This document shows positions 51,281-60,492 of a DNA stretch of 64,000 nucleotides, in pieces. Made by a program: the position numbers and the translations under genes. The notes beneath the pieces are model-generated. The model saw only the letters and a list, made by a program, of their open reading frames with translations, searched no databases and was not told the origin of the DNA. Source of the DNA: CANLBN01 sp050633525 (lineage in GTDB: Bacteria; Pseudomonadota; Gammaproteobacteria; Pseudomonadales; Cellvibrionaceae); the NCBI GenBank assembly GCA_050633525.1, contig JBOEGR010000021.1, positions 101,582 through 165,581 of the forward strand, read 5' to 3'. Numbering within the stretch: position 1 is the stretch's first letter; the number at the start of each line of letters is the position of its first letter.

Positions 51281-51508
51281 ATGAAGCCAGATTATGAAAC
51301 GCTCGTGAGCCAAACAGTACTATTGCCCACGAATAAGAGCCGAGCTAAGCTGTCGAAAATTGCTCGATTAAAAAACCGTTTGTCACTGTATCATCGACAT
51401 TATCGCACCCGCCGACAGTTGCTCTTGCTGAGTCCAGAGCAACTGCGCGATATAGGGGTCACGCCTGAGCAGGCAGATTCGGAAGCTAAAAAGTTTTTTT
51501 GGGAATAA
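51281..51508 (+). CDS. DUF1127 small basic protein, second copy
   Basis: A 75-residue protein whose C-terminal half is DUF1127: LYHRHYRTRRQLLLLSPEQLRDIGVTPEQADSEAKKFFWE. It resembles the first copy at 13452 closely in the YRTRRQL...IGxTxEQA...FW pattern. The ATG at 51281 follows an AGGGAGG ribosome site by five bases; an earlier TTG at 51263 is unneeded. It is first in a likely unit with the LysE exporter and YkoF-like gene and is divergent from the MocR regulator. Confidence 0.87.
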   Translation: MKPDYETLVSQTVLLPTNKSRAKLSKIARLKNRLSLYHRHYRTRRQLLLLSPEQLRDIGVTPEQADSEAKKFFWE

Positions 51509-51528
51509 AGCCATGAGTGAGGTTTACG

Positions 51529-52146
51529 TTGGATAGCCAGCTGTTCTTTGTTGTATTCTTATTTGCTCTGGTCATGGTTGTGACGCCAGGGCCCAATAAT
51601 ATTATGCTCATGGCATCTGGTTTGAACTATGGTGCCCGAAGAACAATACCGCATGCCTTTGGTATTATCTTGGGCGTGCCAGTGATGACTTTGGCTGTGG
51701 GTTTTGGCTTGGGCAAGTTATTTATATTTGCCCCTGCCTTGCATCAGTTTATTAAGGTTGCTGGCATTGCTTATTTACTTTATTTGGCGTGGTGCATAGC
51801 AAATGCTAATACCAATACCAATGAGATAAAAGGCGAGGAGCTAAATGAAGGCAGTCAGCCTTTAACCCTCTTGCAAGCATTATTGTTTCAATGGGTTAAC
51901 CCAAAAGCGTGGGTGATGGTTGTCGGTGCTATTAGTACTTACACTTCCGATAATATTCTTGTGGAAATATTTATCATCGCGCTCTGCTTTTTTTGTGCAG
52001 CATTTTTTAGCACTAGCTTGTGGACGTTGTGCGGAGCAGTGCTCAGCAAAATAATCACCACGGTTCGCTACAGGCTTGTATTTAATCGGCTTATGGGAGT
52101 GCTGCTCGTACTAAGTATCTTGCCTATGATAAACGCAGCGCTGTAG
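51529..52146 (+). CDS. LysE/RhtB-family amino acid exporter
   Basis: A LysE-type exporter of 205 residues with about six spans. The family start, VMVVTPGPNNIMLMASGLNYGARRTIPHAFGIILG, is intact, and LFQWVNPKAWVMVVGAISTY is the second conserved part. The start is the TTG at 51529 after GAGGTTTACG; a GTG at 51517 adds four residues and would also be possible. An ATG at 51513 in another frame opens only a seven-codon frame. Because it follows DUF1127 and is divergent from MocR, it is probably the exporter of that regulator's effector. Confidence 0.86.
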   Translation: MDSQLFFVVFLFALVMVVTPGPNNIMLMASGLNYGARRTIPHAFGIILGVPVMTLAVGFGLGKLFIFAPALHQFIKVAGIAYLLYLAWCIANANTNTNEIKGEELNEGSQPLTLLQALLFQWVNPKAWVMVVGAISTYTSDNILVEIFIIALCFFCAAFFSTSLWTLCGAVLSKIITTVRYRLVFNRLMGVLLVLSILPMINAAL

Positions 52147-52179
52147 ACTATCCGTTTAGATGATAGAGTTGCTGATTGT

Positions 52180-52425
52180 ATGAAAATTTCCGTGGATCTT
52201 TCGTTGTATCCCCTTCAAGATGGGTATGTCGCTCCAATAAAAGCATTTATTGCTTCATTAAGTGCATGTGAAGATATACAGGTTCAATATAATCGTATTA
52301 GTACCCAAGTCTTTGGAGAATACGACATTGTGATGTCTTCGATTCAGCAATGTTTAAAAGAGACTTTTGAGAAGGAAGGTACTTTTGTGATGATCAGTAA
52401 AATTTTGAATACAGATCGCTCATAA
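52180..52425 (+). CDS. YkoF/MTH1187-like thiamine-binding family protein
   Basis: An 81-residue protein: ISVDLSLYPLQDGYVAPIKAFIASLSACEDIQVQYNRISTQVFGEYDIVMSSIQQCLKETFEKEGTFVMISKIL. The opening strand/loop and the VQYNRISTQVFGEYD segment match the YkoF-type thiamine/HMP-binding fold, although the binding role is not shown for this short form. It follows the LysE gene by about 33 bases and a terminator-like hairpin follows, so it may be the last gene of that operon. Confidence 0.75.
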   Translation: MKISVDLSLYPLQDGYVAPIKAFIASLSACEDIQVQYNRISTQVFGEYDIVMSSIQQCLKETFEKEGTFVMISKILNTDRS

Positions 52426-52453
52426 AAAAACACCGATGTATGGGCGTTTTTTT
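52425..52453 (+). terminator. Probable terminator after the YkoF-like gene
   Basis: AAAAAAACACC and GGCGTTTTTTT pair with one mismatch around an eight-base loop, followed by a T run. It ends the 51281-52425 unit. Confidence 0.6.
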
Positions 52454-52496
52454 ATTGCTATATTTTATCTTTTTGTTGTGTTTTTAAACCGCTTTT

Positions 52497-53399
52497 TTAT
52501 AAGCGAGAGGCACTAAATGTGTCACAGCTTTTCACGTCACCCGTTTTCAGGCCTTGTTTAAACCAGCGTACGCGTTGTGCGGCTGAGCCATGAGTAAATG
52601 ATTCTGGGCGAACATAACCTTGAGCTTGTTTTTGCAATGTGTCATCACCAATAGCGGATGCTGCAGTAAGCGCTTCTTCTATATCTCCCGGTTCTATTAC
52701 TTTTCTCGCGCGATTAGCGTGGTACGCCCATATGCCGGAGAAACAGTCGGCTTGTAGCTCCTGCCTGACGGATAACTGGTTTGCTTGTGCCTTTGATGTT
52801 TTGCTTTGAGCTTGCCTAACCTGTTGTGAGATACCCAATAAGGTTTGTACGTGATGACCTACTTCGTGTGCGACCACATAGGCTTGAGCAAAGTCACCTG
52901 GTGCACCATGACGCTTTTTAAGCTCATCATAAAAGCTCAAGTCAATATAGAGTTTTTGGTCGGCAGGGCAGTAAAATGGCCCTACAGCTGAGCTAGCCAT
53001 GCCACAAGCAGAGCGCACTGAAGCAGAAAAGAGTACTAAGGTAGGCTCTTGATAGCGTTTGCCCATTTGTTGAAATAAAGGGTTCCATGTGTCTTCGGTA
53101 TCACCTAGTACAACTGAAATAAAGTCAGCTAATTCTTGCTGTTTCGGGCTAATACTATGGGTTTGAGCTTGGCTATTGCTCAGGTTTGAAGTCCCTGAAA
53201 GAAAGGGAATATTTATGCCTAGGTATTGCGCGCCCATAATCGCAACCACAATAACAATGCCCCATTTCCCAAAACGCCTACCTAATAACATAGGTAGTAA
53301 GCGTAGTAGCGGCGATCCGCCTCTAGCACTCATTCGTGGCTGCCGTTGGCCTCGACGATCCTCTACATTTTGGCTGCGTCTACCGGATTTCCAGCGCAT
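52497..53399 (-). CDS. ypfJ: Neutral zinc metallopeptidase YpfJ
   Basis: A 300-residue zinc peptidase of the YpfJ family. The zinc-binding motif HEVGHHVQ (HExxH with E as base) is near the middle, QELQADCFSGIWA provides the third ligand Glu, and an N-terminal anchor span lies around residues 40-60. The start is the ATG at 53399 (MRWKSGRRSQNVEDRRG), which matches the E. coli start MRWQGRRESDNVEDRR, and has GGAG at an eight-base spacing; the ATG at 53405 is only two bases away from GGAG. Role in envelope proteolysis is presumed. Confidence 0.92.
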   Translation of the reverse strand: MRWKSGRRSQNVEDRRGQRQPRMSARGGSPLLRLLPMLLGRRFGKWGIVIVVAIMGAQYLGINIPFLSGTSNLSNSQAQTHSISPKQQELADFISVVLGDTEDTWNPLFQQMGKRYQEPTLVLFSASVRSACGMASSAVGPFYCPADQKLYIDLSFYDELKKRHGAPGDFAQAYVVAHEVGHHVQTLLGISQQVRQAQSKTSKAQANQLSVRQELQADCFSGIWAYHANRARKVIEPGDIEEALTAASAIGDDTLQKQAQGYVRPESFTHGSAAQRVRWFKQGLKTGDVKSCDTFSASRL

Positions 53400-53550
53400 G
53401 GGCATTTCTCCAAACTTTTAGTTATAGTTAGGCGGCAGATAATACCTTTTATCCCAGCGTGGGTAAATCGTTGTTGATCGATGGTTGGATTGCGAACTGC
53501 TAGCCCCTGTGCTGTAATGATATGATGTGTATAAAGATGTTTGTTTGAGT

Positions 53551-55641
53551 ATGCCCATAGAAAATAATAAGCCAAAATTTTCCGATAAAGAGCTATATCG
53601 AATTCTGAATTCTGCTCCAGTAGGCATGATAGTGTCTCGTGTGGATGGCAGTTTTGAATATGTTAATCAGTCTTTGTGTGAGATGTTAGGTTATACCGAA
53701 GCGGAGATATATGAGTCTGGCTTGATCATTTCTCATGAAGATGATTTTTCAGTGAATAAACAACTGCGTCAGCAGTTGCTAGAAAAGCCTGATTTACCCG
53801 TCGTGATGGAAAAAAGATACCTGCATAAGGAAGGGCATGTTGTGCTGGGTTTGGTTTCGATGACTGCTTTAACGGATGGCCATGCAATAAAGGGCGATGC
53901 AAAAGTTACGCGTTTTGTTGCTCAGGTGATCGACATTGAATACCGCAAAAAGATGGAGAAGTCAGCAGATTTATTTCGCTCCATGATCAATGCATCTCGA
54001 GATGCGATGTTAATTGTCGATCCAGTGAGCGCGAAAATACTTGATGTCAATATCCAAGGTTGTCACAGTTTAGGCTACTCCTATGAAGAGATGTTGGCCC
54101 TGAAAATGACAGACATAGAAAACCTGCTGCAAGATGAAAATGATTGGAACAGTCGCGTTGAAGAAATGCGAGAGAAAAAACACATGTTGATTATAGGTGA
54201 GCATCAACATAAAGACGGCCGTACTTTTCCGGTAGAGAAAAGTGCGAGTCATTTGGTTCAGGACGATTTTGAATATTTTTTAGTGATTGTTCGTGATATC
54301 ACAGAGCGAAAAAAATCGGAAGAGCTTATATGGCAGCAAGCTAATTACGATACTCTAACAGGCCTTCCAAATCGAAATATGTTATACGATCGACTGGATT
54401 TGGCTTTAAAGAAGTCCCATCGCAATAATACAAAGCTTGCTGTGCTTTGCTTGGATTTAGATAAGTTCAAAGAGGTCAATGATACGCTAGGACACGATGT
54501 TGGCGATAGTTTATTAAAAGAAGCGGGGCAGCGTTTACATGCCTGTGTTCGCGAGATCGATACGGTTGCGCGTTTAGGCGGCGATGAGTTCTGTATTTTA
54601 ATTGAAAAAGTAAGTGATATTGCTCATGTTGACCGTATTGCTAATTCAATTTTGAAGTCATTGTCCGAACCTTTTTTACTAGGCGTGAATCGTTCTTTTG
54701 TCTCAGCCAGTATTGGAATTACTTTTTTTCCTGATGATGCTCAAGATGTTGATGGTTTGTTAAAAAAATCTGATCAGGCAATGTATTTTGCTAAAAATAA
54801 GGGGCGAGATTGTTTTCAATATTTTACTGAGAGTATGCAAGAGCAAGCCTTAGAAAGAATGAGCCTCAGCCGAGATTTATACGACGCACTTTCTAAAAAT
54901 CAATTTACCTTAGAGTATCAACCCATTGTTTCGTTGAGTAATGGCGATGTGTATAAAGCTGAAGCACTTTTACGCTGGGAGCATCCAGAAAGAGGTTTGA
55001 TTAACACGGCTGACTTTATTGCTATTGCAGAAGAAAATGGGACTATTGCGCGTATCGGTGATTGGGTTTTTTCTAATGTACTGAAAACCGTTAGGCATTG
55101 GCGTGTTGAGCATTGTGAAGAATTTCAAATTAGTATTAATGCCTCTCCCTTGCAGTTTAGAGAGGGATATAATGATATTAATACATGGAATGAACGCCTG
55201 TCGCACGTCGGCTTGTCTGGTGATTCAATTCTCATTGAAATCACAGAAGGTTTGATTATGGATACAGATCAAGCAGTAACTGATAAGTTGTTGATGTTGA
55301 GGGATGCCGGTATTCAGGTTGCACTTGATGATTTTGGTACTGGTTATTCATCACTCTCTTATTTACAAAAACTCGATATCGATTATTTGAAAATTGACCA
55401 ATCTTTTGTTGAAGGTCTATCACCTAACTCGGATGAGCAAGCGCTATGTGAAGCTGTGATTGCTATGGCTCATCGTTTAAAGCTTAAAGTGATTGCGGAA
55501 GGCATCGAAACGCAAGAGCAATATACTATATTAAGGGCGGCGGGTTGTGATTATGGGCAGGGTTACTTTTTTTCAAAATCGTTAACTGCTTCTGAATTTG
55601 AAGATTATATAAAAGAAAATAATAAAAATTCTTATGAATAA
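53551..55641 (+). CDS. PAS-PAS-GGDEF-EAL c-di-GMP turnover protein
   Basis: A 696-residue protein. Two PAS modules (about 10-130 and 140-260) precede the GGDEF domain, whose active motif RLGGDEFCI is intact, and the EAL domain, whose motif EALLRWEHP, ITEG, DDFGTGYSSLSYLQ, KIDQSFV and VIAEGIE is complete. It can therefore make and break c-di-GMP. It has no membrane span, so it responds to a cytosolic cue through PAS. The start chosen at 53551 (MPIENNKPKFSDKE) lacks a strong ribosome site, and an upstream GTG at 53527 is also possible. Confidence 0.93.
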   Translation: MPIENNKPKFSDKELYRILNSAPVGMIVSRVDGSFEYVNQSLCEMLGYTEAEIYESGLIISHEDDFSVNKQLRQQLLEKPDLPVVMEKRYLHKEGHVVLGLVSMTALTDGHAIKGDAKVTRFVAQVIDIEYRKKMEKSADLFRSMINASRDAMLIVDPVSAKILDVNIQGCHSLGYSYEEMLALKMTDIENLLQDENDWNSRVEEMREKKHMLIIGEHQHKDGRTFPVEKSASHLVQDDFEYFLVIVRDITERKKSEELIWQQANYDTLTGLPNRNMLYDRLDLALKKSHRNNTKLAVLCLDLDKFKEVNDTLGHDVGDSLLKEAGQRLHACVREIDTVARLGGDEFCILIEKVSDIAHVDRIANSILKSLSEPFLLGVNRSFVSASIGITFFPDDAQDVDGLLKKSDQAMYFAKNKGRDCFQYFTESMQEQALERMSLSRDLYDALSKNQFTLEYQPIVSLSNGDVYKAEALLRWEHPERGLINTADFIAIAEENGTIARIGDWVFSNVLKTVRHWRVEHCEEFQISINASPLQFREGYNDINTWNERLSHVGLSGDSILIEITEGLIMDTDQAVTDKLLMLRDAGIQVALDDFGTGYSSLSYLQKLDIDYLKIDQSFVEGLSPNSDEQALCEAVIAMAHRLKLKVIAEGIETQEQYTILRAAGCDYGQGYFFSKSLTASEFEDYIKENNKNSYE

Positions 55642-55651
55642 TCAGAACTGC

Positions 55652-56821
55652 CTATAGTGTATGAGCTAATTGGCTTTCTATTAGTTTTTCGTACTTTGTG
55701 GATAAAGAGATAATATCAGCATAACCATTTTCGCTTTTTGTTTCTGCAATTAATTCTTTTAATGCGCTGCTTATACTTAGTTCTTTTTTGATGAGTATTT
55801 TTCCATCTGTGTATTTGCCTGGCGAAGGGTTGAGTTGTGTCAAATAATCGATAGAAATCTCGTTCTCATGTATAAAAATAGAAAAGTCAAGTAGCCATTG
55901 TTGCGCTTCCTTTGTTTTTGCTAATAAGTAAGAAAAGCAAACCGCATTTGATAGGCAATCTTTTTTATCTTTACTCTCAAAACTGATGGTCAGTGTCTGT
56001 GTTGATGCGGAAACTACCTTTCCTGAATAAAGGGTGAGTATCTTTTGGCTTGCCAAACGTAATTTTTCTATTTCATTATTGCGTGCTTCGGCATTTAACT
56101 GTTTGTAGAGACGCTCTAGGTTACTAAACTCGATCAGCGTTAGTATTTGGTAATCTTGTTTCGTTGTATTGGCTATGTCAGCCGTGTCTGTTTTTTCGCT
56201 TTGCTCTTTTTGTGCTGTTCTTGGTTCACGGTAAGACGGCTGTTTGCGTAAAAAAATCAGAGGGCTGGCGGCAATGAGTAGCAATAAAATGATGATCAGC
56301 CAGTAGTTGTTATTTATTTTATTGTCGATATTAATTGTTAGAGAACCTAGTAAGGCGTCGTCTAAATTAATGGGGGAGGTATATGCATTAGTGGTGTTTA
56401 TATCTATATCCCTGATTTCACCTGCTTGTACCGATATCTTATTGTCAATGTTGTAAACAACCGCGTTAATCACTCTATCTTGCTTGATGAGGTCATTCAG
56501 TACTGATTGCAGCCCTATTAGGTTGTTGGCGCTCATGGGAACCTTAAGCTGGCTCGATGCTAATTTACTTAACGAGTCACCATAGGCATCAATCAACAGT
56601 AGGCGCTGATGATGGTGTTGTCCCATGATTAACCACAGCATAATACAGGCGATGACGACACTAATGGCACTGACCGCGATGGCGGTATGAGTGTCTATAA
56701 AATGCAGTAGTTTACCGGGGGCTTGACCTATAAAATCACAACATTTGCTGAAAGCATTGGTACTAGCGTCTTTAGTAGAGGGCTTAGTAGTAGTCGAGGG
56801 TTTGGTAACAGGCGGGTTCAT
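55652..56821 (-). CDS. AhpA/YtjB (SMP)-family membrane protein
   Basis: A 389-residue protein with two spans (about 45-66 and 170-190) that enclose a periplasmic domain, and a C-terminal cytoplasmic region (about 205-389) with a cyclase-like fold feel (LTLIEFSNLERLYKQLNAEARNNEIEKLR). The gene is divergent from serB, the same placing as ytjB/smp in E. coli and PA4961 in Pseudomonas. Function not known. The identification depends on synteny and topology more than on motif. Confidence 0.72.
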   Translation of the reverse strand: MNPPVTKPSTTTKPSTKDASTNAFSKCCDFIGQAPGKLLHFIDTHTAIAVSAISVVIACIMLWLIMGQHHHQRLLLIDAYGDSLSKLASSQLKVPMSANNLIGLQSVLNDLIKQDRVINAVVYNIDNKISVQAGEIRDIDINTTNAYTSPINLDDALLGSLTINIDNKINNNYWLIIILLLLIAASPLIFLRKQPSYREPRTAQKEQSEKTDTADIANTTKQDYQILTLIEFSNLERLYKQLNAEARNNEIEKLRLASQKILTLYSGKVVSASTQTLTISFESKDKKDCLSNAVCFSYLLAKTKEAQQWLLDFSIFIHENEISIDYLTQLNPSPGKYTDGKILIKKELSISSALKELIAETKSENGYADIISLSTKYEKLIESQLAHTL

Positions 56822-56915
56822 TTTTCATTATCTCCGTAGCCGGCTATTTTAACTCAATCATTCTAGCTATAATAGCCGCCTTGATTAACAGTCTGTTTTT
56901 TTCTTTAGGGTAGTA

Positions 56916-58220
56916 ATGGGACATAACGATAGCGCAGGGTTAAAACAGCATGCGGATAAGTATGCTAGTGAGTCGACTTTAAAAGAAACGATATTGCTGA
57001 TGAATGTATTTGGCATTGATCGGCCCGGTATCACATCATCGATTACTCACACTTTGTCAGGTCATCAGGTGACGATTCTAGATATTGGCCAAGCGGTGAT
57101 TCATGATCATTTAAATCTAGGTATGCTACTTAAATTACCCTTTAATTGTGAGCTTGAAAGGCTGCAAAAGGAAATTGAAAGTATTGCCTCAAATTTTGAT
57201 AATCGAGTTAAATTTGAAGCGATTGATACGGAGCACTACGAGCATTGGGTTGGTCAGCAAGGTAAGCCGCGTCATATTGTTAGCCTGCTGGCGAGAGAAA
57301 TTACTGCTGAACATATTGCGTCGTTGACGGCTATTGCGACCTCTCACGGTCTTAATTTTGATCATATTACCCGCTTGTCTGGGCGAATCCCTTTAGACTC
57401 TCTGCCGGATCAAACAAAGTCCTCGGTCGAGTTTTCTGCGCGAGGTAAGCCGGCCGACCTTACGGCATTACGTTCCGCATTTATGGAATTAGCTTCAAGT
57501 CATGATATCGATATCGCAGTGCAAGAAGATACTATTTATCGACGTAATCGGCGTTTGGTGTGCTTTGATATGGACTCCACTTTAATCGAAGCCGAGGTTA
57601 TTGATGAATTGGCAATTGAGGCCGGAGTAGGTGAAAAGGTATCTGAAATCACTGAGGCGGCGATGGCAGGGGAGTTAGACTTTAATCAAAGTTTTTCTAA
57701 ACGCATGGCTTTGCTTGAAGGTTTAGATGAAAGTGTTTTGCAAACAGTTGCTAAGCGCTTAAAGCTAACCGAAGGCACTGAAAAACTATTTAAGAGCTTA
57801 AAGCACTTGGGTTATAAGACGGCTATCTTATCTGGCGGCTTTGATTACTTTGGACGTTATCTGCAAGAACGTTTAGGTGTTGATTATGTTTACGCGAATC
57901 AGTTAGATATTCATAATGGTCGAGTAACAGGTAAAGTTGTTGGGCAAGTTGTTAATGGTGAGCGAAAAGCCGAACTATTGCGAGAGTTGGCGCAAAGAGA
58001 AAATATTAGTTTGGAGCAAGTTATTGCTGTTGGTGATGGGGCAAACGATTTGCCTATGTTAAGTATCGCCGGTTTAGGTATCGCATTTCGAGCAAAGCCA
58101 TTAGTAAAGGCTTCGGCAAAACAATCGATTAGCCAGCTCGGTCTAGATGCAATTTTATATTTGATGGGCTTGAGTGATAGGGAAATGGCTACAATGGACG
58201 AATTTAAAGAAAACTCTTGA
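56916..58220 (+). CDS. serB: Phosphoserine phosphatase with N-terminal ACT domain
   Basis: SerB dephosphorylates phosphoserine, the last step of serine synthesis. The HAD motif I is VCFDMDSTLIE with nucleophile Asp218 and acid Asp220; motif II is AILSGGFDYF; motif IV is AVGDGANDLPML. Residues 20-200 form ACT-like regulatory domains (LLMNVFGIDRPGITSSI). At 434 residues it is longer than E. coli SerB (322), matching the pseudomonad form. A TTTAGGG site precedes the ATG. It is divergent from ahpA/ytjB and convergent with fimX. Confidence 0.96.
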   Translation: MGHNDSAGLKQHADKYASESTLKETILLMNVFGIDRPGITSSITHTLSGHQVTILDIGQAVIHDHLNLGMLLKLPFNCELERLQKEIESIASNFDNRVKFEAIDTEHYEHWVGQQGKPRHIVSLLAREITAEHIASLTAIATSHGLNFDHITRLSGRIPLDSLPDQTKSSVEFSARGKPADLTALRSAFMELASSHDIDIAVQEDTIYRRNRRLVCFDMDSTLIEAEVIDELAIEAGVGEKVSEITEAAMAGELDFNQSFSKRMALLEGLDESVLQTVAKRLKLTEGTEKLFKSLKHLGYKTAILSGGFDYFGRYLQERLGVDYVYANQLDIHNGRVTGKVVGQVVNGERKAELLRELAQRENISLEQVIAVGDGANDLPMLSIAGLGIAFRAKPLVKASAKQSISQLGLDAILYLMGLSDREMATMDEFKENS

Positions 58221-58274
58221 ATTATTTTTTGTCATTAAATAGTAAAGGAATACTATTGTAAGGGGTTTTATTGA

Positions 58275-60389
58275 TTACCCCGTGCTTTCCACTGAGAATT
58301 CATAATCCATCGCAACACTGGGCGGTTGCAGGTAGTGCCCTTGTATGCAATGTGCTCCCATTTTCCATAACTTAGACAATATGCTGGCATTCTCAACGAG
58401 CGGAATGGTGGTCACTTTTCCTCGTTCATGTAGTGATGCGAGTAGCGCTGACATAACCTCTGTGCTTTCTGTATTTTCTTGAACATCGAGAGTGAAAGAG
58501 CCGTCAATTTTAATGTGCTCGGCATTAATATGATCAAGTAATGAAATGGGTTCTAGAGCACAGCCAAATTGGCTAATGCAAAAGCTCACACCCATTGAGG
58601 CAGCTTCATCAATGAATTTCTTTGCGGCAGTTAAATACTGTGCGACATCGCTTTCTCTTGCTTGAAATACGAGAGAAGAAGGGTCAACTTTGGCTGCTTT
58701 AAAGGCAACTTGTAACCAAGGTAGCAAGGAATCGTCACAAAGGGTCTGATGACTAATGTTTACTACTAATTGCGCTCTGCCGCTTTTTTTATTGTGGCTG
58801 CTGAGATGTTTAATTGATTCGAGAATGACCCAGCGATCAATTTTAGTAATGGTTTGCATACTTTCTGCTGTTTGTAAGAAATGAGACGGTGAAATTTCTT
58901 CACCTTCTTCATCCATCATACGTAATAACACTTCGTAGCGTTCCGTCTCATCTCCTCTTAGGCTAATGATAGGTTGGAACAGCAATTTAAAATCATTATT
59001 TTTGAGTGCCTTTTGTAGGGCGCTAACCAAAACGGTTTTATCGCTCTCGACGGTTTGATAAACATGTACGCCATCGCCAATCCTGCTTTCATTTTTTTGG
59101 CGCAAGCTTTCAACGTTTTGGTTTGCTTGGTTAATCACTGATTGGGCGTCAATACTGGTTTCGTTTATGATTGAAATGCCAATGCTGCAAGTGATTCTCA
59201 AGGTTTTATTTTTAACTTCAAAAAAGTGTTCGCGAATATGATCGCAAATGACATTACCAGTATCGAGCAGTTTTTCTAGATGATTCTCGCTGGTGAGTAT
59301 GGCAAAGGAGTGGTCGCCAATACGGGCAATGAAATCATCTATTTGACTGTGGGCTTGTAAGAAACCCGCTACGGTTGCGAGTACTTCATTAGAGCCATCG
59401 ATGCCAACCAAGCTTTCTACTTTTTCTTCAAACTGATCAATATCAATATAGAAAAAACTATGATTGGTCTCATTCTCAGACGCATCGAACACCAACTTGC
59501 TGAGCTTGTCATGAAAGAGCGCTTTATTATTAAGGCCGGTAACAATGTCCGTTGTTTTAATGTTTTCTATCTCGGCTTCGAGTACTTCATTGTCGGCAAA
59601 ATTAGCCTGCAGTATCAGTTGTATGCACGATTCATCTTCGTATTCGCCAAGCTGTAATTCGCCCTCTATTTTATTAAATGTGCCTTCTGCTGTTTTGACT
59701 TTAAACGAGAGCTGGTTGTTGTCGCTTTCTTTACTTTGTAATGAAAAGTTCTTAAGTTCAGCTTTGACTCTTTGCTGGTCGTTAGCTTCGATCATATCCA
59801 TGATCGGTAAGTACTCGATATCATCCCTAGAGGTATAGCCTGATTTCTCAGCAAATGAGTCGTTCACATAGATCAACATACCATCTTGAATAAAGGCAAT
59901 GCCATCTTTTGAGCTATCTAACAACTGCCTATTGCGGCGCTCCATTTCTTTGACTTTTCGCTCTGCCGCACGGGTTTGTTTGCGTTGTTGGCGGTTTTCC
60001 AGTTCGCGGCTGACAACCAGTAATAGGTGTTGATCATCATCTAGTTGCACGACATCGCATGCACCCAGTTTCATGCCATCGATAGTGGAGCGATCAGTTT
60101 CATTATCGTTATCGCTGAGTATGATCGTAGGCAGGTCATGGTTGTATTTTCGAATAGTGCGAATAATAGTGGCTGGGGGTATACCATCTTCGTCATTATG
60201 GATAATGGCTAAGTCCCAGTTTTGCTCTTCAAGGATTTTGTTGAATGCATCTTCATTACTAATATGTTGGGCACGGCAAGGCTTGCCTGCATTTTGGAAC
60301 ATACTGATTAATCTTTGCGCTTCTTGTTGTGAATCGTTAATGATTAATAAGCGGAAGGGAACAATCGCTGCATTCATAGTCGTTTTCAT
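58275..60389 (-). CDS. fimX: FimX homologue: REC-PAS-degenerate GGDEF-EAL c-di-GMP receptor
   Basis: A 704-residue protein: receiver-like domain (RLLIINDSQQEAQRL; no phospho-Asp in the usual acid cluster), PAS (about 150-260), a degenerate GGDEF (IGDHSF replaces GGDEF) and a degenerate EAL (EVL in YEVLLRMMDEEGE; QESDVA and ISQFGCAL replace the catalytic DDFGTG and EITE). It cannot make or cleave c-di-GMP but is likely to bind it through the EVL pocket, as FimX does to control type IV pilus assembly. Its neighbours serB and ahpA match Pseudomonas PA4959-PA4961. No pil gene is in the window. Confidence 0.87.
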   Translation of the reverse strand: MKTTMNAAIVPFRLLIINDSQQEAQRLISMFQNAGKPCRAQHISNEDAFNKILEEQNWDLAIIHNDEDGIPPATIIRTIRKYNHDLPTIILSDNDNETDRSTIDGMKLGACDVVQLDDDQHLLLVVSRELENRQQRKQTRAAERKVKEMERRNRQLLDSSKDGIAFIQDGMLIYVNDSFAEKSGYTSRDDIEYLPIMDMIEANDQQRVKAELKNFSLQSKESDNNQLSFKVKTAEGTFNKIEGELQLGEYEDESCIQLILQANFADNEVLEAEIENIKTTDIVTGLNNKALFHDKLSKLVFDASENETNHSFFYIDIDQFEEKVESLVGIDGSNEVLATVAGFLQAHSQIDDFIARIGDHSFAILTSENHLEKLLDTGNVICDHIREHFFEVKNKTLRITCSIGISIINETSIDAQSVINQANQNVESLRQKNESRIGDGVHVYQTVESDKTVLVSALQKALKNNDFKLLFQPIISLRGDETERYEVLLRMMDEEGEEISPSHFLQTAESMQTITKIDRWVILESIKHLSSHNKKSGRAQLVVNISHQTLCDDSLLPWLQVAFKAAKVDPSSLVFQARESDVAQYLTAAKKFIDEAASMGVSFCISQFGCALEPISLLDHINAEHIKIDGSFTLDVQENTESTEVMSALLASLHERGKVTTIPLVENASILSKLWKMGAHCIQGHYLQPPSVAMDYEFSVESTG

Positions 60390-60492
60390 TTATAAATGAA
60401 ATTGCGTAATAGCAATATCATACTCGTTAGTGGCCTAATGTTGACCATTGGACATTAGTTTTATGATCCACGTCACATTTTTAATGGATCAA

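Noticed and set aside
51513..51536. ATG just before the LysE-type gene
   Set aside because: It opens a frame of only seven codons before a stop; the exporter frame starts at a GTG or TTG next to it.
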